Source: Akkermansiaceae bacterium (GTDB taxonomy: Bacteria > Verrucomicrobiota > Verrucomicrobiia > Verrucomicrobiales > Akkermansiaceae). From it: a DNA stretch of 59,180 nucleotides. The stretch covers positions 1 through 59,180 of the forward strand of contig JARWZU010000035.1 in NCBI GenBank assembly GCA_029866215.1, in the 5' to 3' direction. Shown in pieces: positions 56,575-59,180 of this stretch. Every line of letters begins with the position of its first letter. Within the stretch, counting starts at the first letter, position 1. Position numbers and translations under genes: made by a program. Below the pieces are notes generated by a model. It was not told the origin of the DNA. It saw only the letters and a list, made by a program, of their open reading frames with translations, and did no database searches.

Positions 56575-57704
56575 TTTGCCTCAAAGATGAGATGTTGCCA
56601 GAATATTGAAATTGCACCGATGGCAAGAAACAGCCCGATGGCCAATGCGGCGATAAATTTTACACGCATCACTGTCTGATAGAGAAAGATCAATTTCAAA
56701 TCCATCATGGGCCCAAAGGTCAAGAACGCAAGTTTCGCGCCCCAAGAAAACTTATCCAAGGTGGCTGCGATGAATGCGTCTGATGTGCTGCATAGGCTAA
56801 GGATAAACGCGAGTCCCATCAATGCAGCGGGTGCCCCAGCGAGGTGGGAGGCGAGATGGTCGAGCCATTGGGCACCGGGCGCAATGCCTGTGTTAAACAG
56901 CGCGGTGATGGACACCCCGATCACAAAATAAACGGCGACGTCGGTGAAATCCTTGAGGGCTGCGCGAAATGCAACGACGAGCCGACTCACCTTTTGGGAT
57001 TCCGGAGCCGAGTGGATCGGGTCATGATGGTGGTGGCCGCAACATGATGATTCGGCATGATCGCAGCAACCGGACTCCGTGGTGGGTTCGTCATCCGGCT
57101 CGAGGCTGGCCACAAGGTTTGCTCTAAGCACGGCACGGAGAGGAAGCTTTGAAACGATCAGGCCAACCACCGCCGCCATGAGAAACCCTAACAGTAGACG
57201 CGAGCAGGTCATGGTGGCAGCACCTTGGCCTTGGAACGCCTTCCAAGTGCTCAGCGCAGTGACTGGATTTACGATTGGGGCGGCCAGCATGTAAGTGAGC
57301 GCGCAAGACATCGGCAGTCCTTTTTTCACCAAACGGCGGATAACCGGAACCACCGCACACTCACAGACTGGAAAAATCGCGCCAAGCAGTCCGGCCGTTA
57401 GCACCGCCAGAAACTTGTTTTTCGGCAGGAATCGATCCATCAGCCCTGCCGGCAAGTAGGCGGCGATGAACCCGCTTATCAACGTTCCCAGCACGATGAA
57501 TGGCGCCCCTTCAAAAAGGATACTCAGGAATGCGAGGGCAAAGTCCTGCTTGGAATCGGGCGACATCAGATGAAGCAAACGTTGCCCGCCCCCTCCTGTC
57601 AACCGATGCCAATCGCCAAAATCGCGCTTCTTGCCAAATTTTGCCATGAAATCCGCTAAAAATCCCATCCCCGTCACAGGCTTGACACCATTTGTTCCTT
57701 GCAA
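56571..57704 (-). CDS. PF03773 permease, metal-efflux type
   Basis: 377 residues. Eight or so membrane segments carry the family blocks LFEGAPFIVLGTLISGFIAA, FPVCECAVVPVIRRLVKKGL, YMLAAPIVNPVTALSTWKAF and the C-terminal SLCSTSDAFIAATLDKFSWG. A central cytosolic or periplasmic loop at about 212-230 has CCDHAESSCCGHHHHD, a Cys/His cluster typical of the SO_0444-type copper/zinc exporters. With the DUF1980 partner it probably forms a two-part efflux complex. The metal is inferred, not shown. It is divergent from the subtilase gene. Confidence 0.82.
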   Translation of the reverse strand: MQGTNGVKPVTGMGFLADFMAKFGKKRDFGDWHRLTGGGGQRLLHLMSPDSKQDFALAFLSILFEGAPFIVLGTLISGFIAAYLPAGLMDRFLPKNKFLAVLTAGLLGAIFPVCECAVVPVIRRLVKKGLPMSCALTYMLAAPIVNPVTALSTWKAFQGQGAATMTCSRLLLGFLMAAVVGLIVSKLPLRAVLRANLVASLEPDDEPTTESGCCDHAESSCCGHHHHDPIHSAPESQKVSRLVVAFRAALKDFTDVAVYFVIGVSITALFNTGIAPGAQWLDHLASHLAGAPAALMGLAFILSLCSTSDAFIAATLDKFSWGAKLAFLTFGPMMDLKLIFLYQTVMRVKFIAALAIGLFLAIGAISIFWQHLIFEAK

Positions 57705-57747
57705 TGGGCAAATTAGGAAACAGCCTCTTCAGGTACTTCGCACACTT

Positions 57748-59180
57748 ATGGCTAAATTACCTCCTTTGCGCGCCCGTCGTGGCGTGGCCGCATTGTTGTT
57801 TCTTCTCATTTTTGTTTTCGGTCTTGGTTGGCTCGGAGTGCGCGAAAAGCCTACCTCGACATCGTCCAAACCGGCTGAATCGGTAGCCAATCCGCCCGAT
57901 TCGTCGCCAAAAATTTCAGAGCCTGAGACTTCGGAGCCCGAGGAAAGCAAGACGCCAAGAAGTCCCGCTCAACCTGGTATGGCTTCAGCGTCTAGCCCGA
58001 CGCCCCCATCTGCCAATTCCCCAGGGCCCGTTTCTCCGCTGACACCCGCACCCGCCATCCGTCCCGATCGTGAGCCCACCCTCGAGCCATCAACGCGAGC
58101 CCAAGCCGCGAATGGCGAATCCATCCCAAATATCCTCAAGGATGTTGACATGACCGATCCCGAGGCACGAGCACGGGTGGTCGCAGCGATGCGATTGCTG
58201 GGTGAGCGTCAGGAAAACGCGGTCATCGAAAAGGCCAGGCAACTGGGCGTCCCTCTGCGCAAAGACGGGCCTGGGCACACGGTCTCGACCCTCTATGACT
58301 TCCGCGGCGATGAGCCCATCTACCGCTCGACTCTGAATACGAATGCCGCGATTTCCACCGGGGCCAATCTCGTGGCAGTGGCACCCTACACGCTCAATGG
58401 AACCGGGGTGAAAATCGGCGTCTGGGATGGCGGACCGGTTCGCAGCACCCACCAAGAGCTTACGGGACGCGTCACCAAGAAGGACAGCACTGCCACCGGC
58501 GATGACCATGCGACGCACGTGGCTGGGACGATTGGTGCGTCTGGGGTTCAAGCTGCGGCCAAAGGCATGTCCCCAAAGATTTTGATCGACTCCTACGAGT
58601 GGAACAACGACTACGCCGAAATGGCTGCAGCTGGTACGGTCAGCGGAGGCGACACCACGGGTCTCCCACTCTCAAATCATTCGTATGGGTTGGGCTCGGA
58701 CCCTCCTGATCCTAATGACATGGGCCGCTATGAGACGGAGGCGAGTAGTCTTGACGCCGTGGCGGCGCGCTTGCCTTATTATTTGCCCTTTTGGGCGGCG
58801 GGAAATGAACAGGAGGAGCTAACCGCGAAGGGTGGCTACCAGTCGATCACGTTCAATGGCCTTGCAAAAAACATCATGACCATCGGCGCGGTGAATGATG
58901 CCGTAGCCAGTGGCGTGCGATCTCCAGCCGCGGGTTTAATCGCGTCTTTTTCAAGCCTTGGCCCGTGCGATGACGGAAGAATCAAACCGGACGCCGTGGC
59001 AAATGGCGTCAACGTCTACTCACCTGTCGCGACAAGCAACACTGCCTACGACGCGACCTACAGCGGCACCAGCATGGCCACGCCGAACGCCCTCGGCTCA
59101 TCCGCCCTTTTGGTTCAGCTCTACGCGCGTGAGTTTTCAGGACAACGGATGCGAGCCAGCACCTTGAAAGCGTTGCTCAT
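57748..59180 (+). CDS. Secreted S8 subtilisin-like protease, C-terminus beyond the window
   Basis: At least 477 codons from the ATG at 57748, running off the right edge. Residues 1-35 are a basic start plus a membrane or signal helix (GVAALLFLLIFVFGLGWLGV). A Pro/Ser/Glu-rich stalk spans about 38-120. The catalytic Asp lies in VKIGVWDGGPVRSTHQELTG, His in DDHATHVAGTIGASG, the oxyanion Asn in PFWAAGNEQEE and Ser in YSGTSMATPNALGSSAL, so all S8 residues are intact. A TTGACA at 57682-57687 could be its -35 box, but no clear -10 was found. It probably acts outside the inner membrane; further domains (for example an autotransporter or PEP-CTERM tail) would lie outside this window. Confidence 0.88.
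   Translation, partial: MAKLPPLRARRGVAALLFLLIFVFGLGWLGVREKPTSTSSKPAESVANPPDSSPKISEPETSEPEESKTPRSPAQPGMASASSPTPPSANSPGPVSPLTPAPAIRPDREPTLEPSTRAQAANGESIPNILKDVDMTDPEARARVVAAMRLLGERQENAVIEKARQLGVPLRKDGPGHTVSTLYDFRGDEPIYRSTLNTNAAISTGANLVAVAPYTLNGTGVKIGVWDGGPVRSTHQELTGRVTKKDSTATGDDHATHVAGTIGASGVQAAAKGMSPKILIDSYEWNNDYAEMAAAGTVSGGDTTGLPLSNHSYGLGSDPPDPNDMGRYETEASSLDAVAARLPYYLPFWAAGNEQEELTAKGGYQSITFNGLAKNIMTIGAVNDAVASGVRSPAAGLIASFSSLGPCDDGRIKPDAVANGVNVYSPVATSNTAYDATYSGTSMATPNALGSSALLVQLYAREFSGQRMRASTLKALL

Overview
The window looks like chromosomal DNA of a Verrucomicrobiota bacterium (class Verrucomicrobiae), inferred from gene content alone. The pointers are a DUF1800/DUF1501 pair, an autotransporter-type repeat protein at the left edge, a GspG-to-GspD type II secretion cluster with PilP/PilO-like members, a large-type IspG and GTP-dependent PEP carboxykinase. 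Few genes have a clear Shine-Dalgarno sequence. No rRNA, tRNA, prophage, insertion sequence or CRISPR array was seen.

Layout. 1-149: start of an exported autotransporter-type protein (minus strand, cut by the edge). 150-666: mostly non-coding, with a possible broken small gene. 667-6376 (+): lnt, DUF1800, DUF1501 and a NagZ-like hydrolase. 6390-12566: metX (-), a small conserved protein, a large lipoprotein, a Dabb-type protein (-) and a DadA-like oxidoreductase. 12567-13255: a gene-free gap between convergent genes, filled by about 18 tandem units of 21 bp. 13256-21517 (-): a tightly overlapped T2SS operon in the order G-H-I-J-K-L-M-(P/C-like)-D, without GspE or GspF. 21666-29414 (+): saccharopine-dehydrogenase-like enzyme, RNase D-like exonuclease, gyrB, gyrA. 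29428-36444 (-): ThiF/MoeB-rhodanese fusion, DUF2071, pckG, AddA-like helicase-nuclease. 36566-38178 (+): Xer recombinase and an SGNH-type lipoprotein. 38202-40721 (-): lipoprotein, squalene/phytoene synthase, lepB. 40780-48655: glycine-zipper lipoprotein, membrane-anchored protein (-), double M16 peptidase, ogt (-), ispG, clpS with a DUF2017-like partner, and a family 9 glycosyltransferase (-). 48757-49916 (-): cytochrome c lipoprotein and outer-membrane protein behind a strong palindrome. 50142-54537 (+): purH, mutS, a 48-residue lipoprotein. 54672-57704 (-): recR, membrane protein, DUF1980 protein, PF03773 permease. 57748-end (+): a secreted S8 subtilase cut by the right edge.

Most genes are core housekeeping: DNA topology and repair, isoprenoid and purine synthesis, envelope biogenesis and export. 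The two most unusual non-genic signals are the 21-bp array at 12809-13187 and a polar word, TCTAACAG. That word recurs from about 25 kb to 57 kb, mostly in one DNA orientation whichever strand the gene is on. It is written with rare codons (CTA, TTA), which suggests selection on the DNA word itself. The GyrA quinolone-determining positions are also unusual (Met and Thr).
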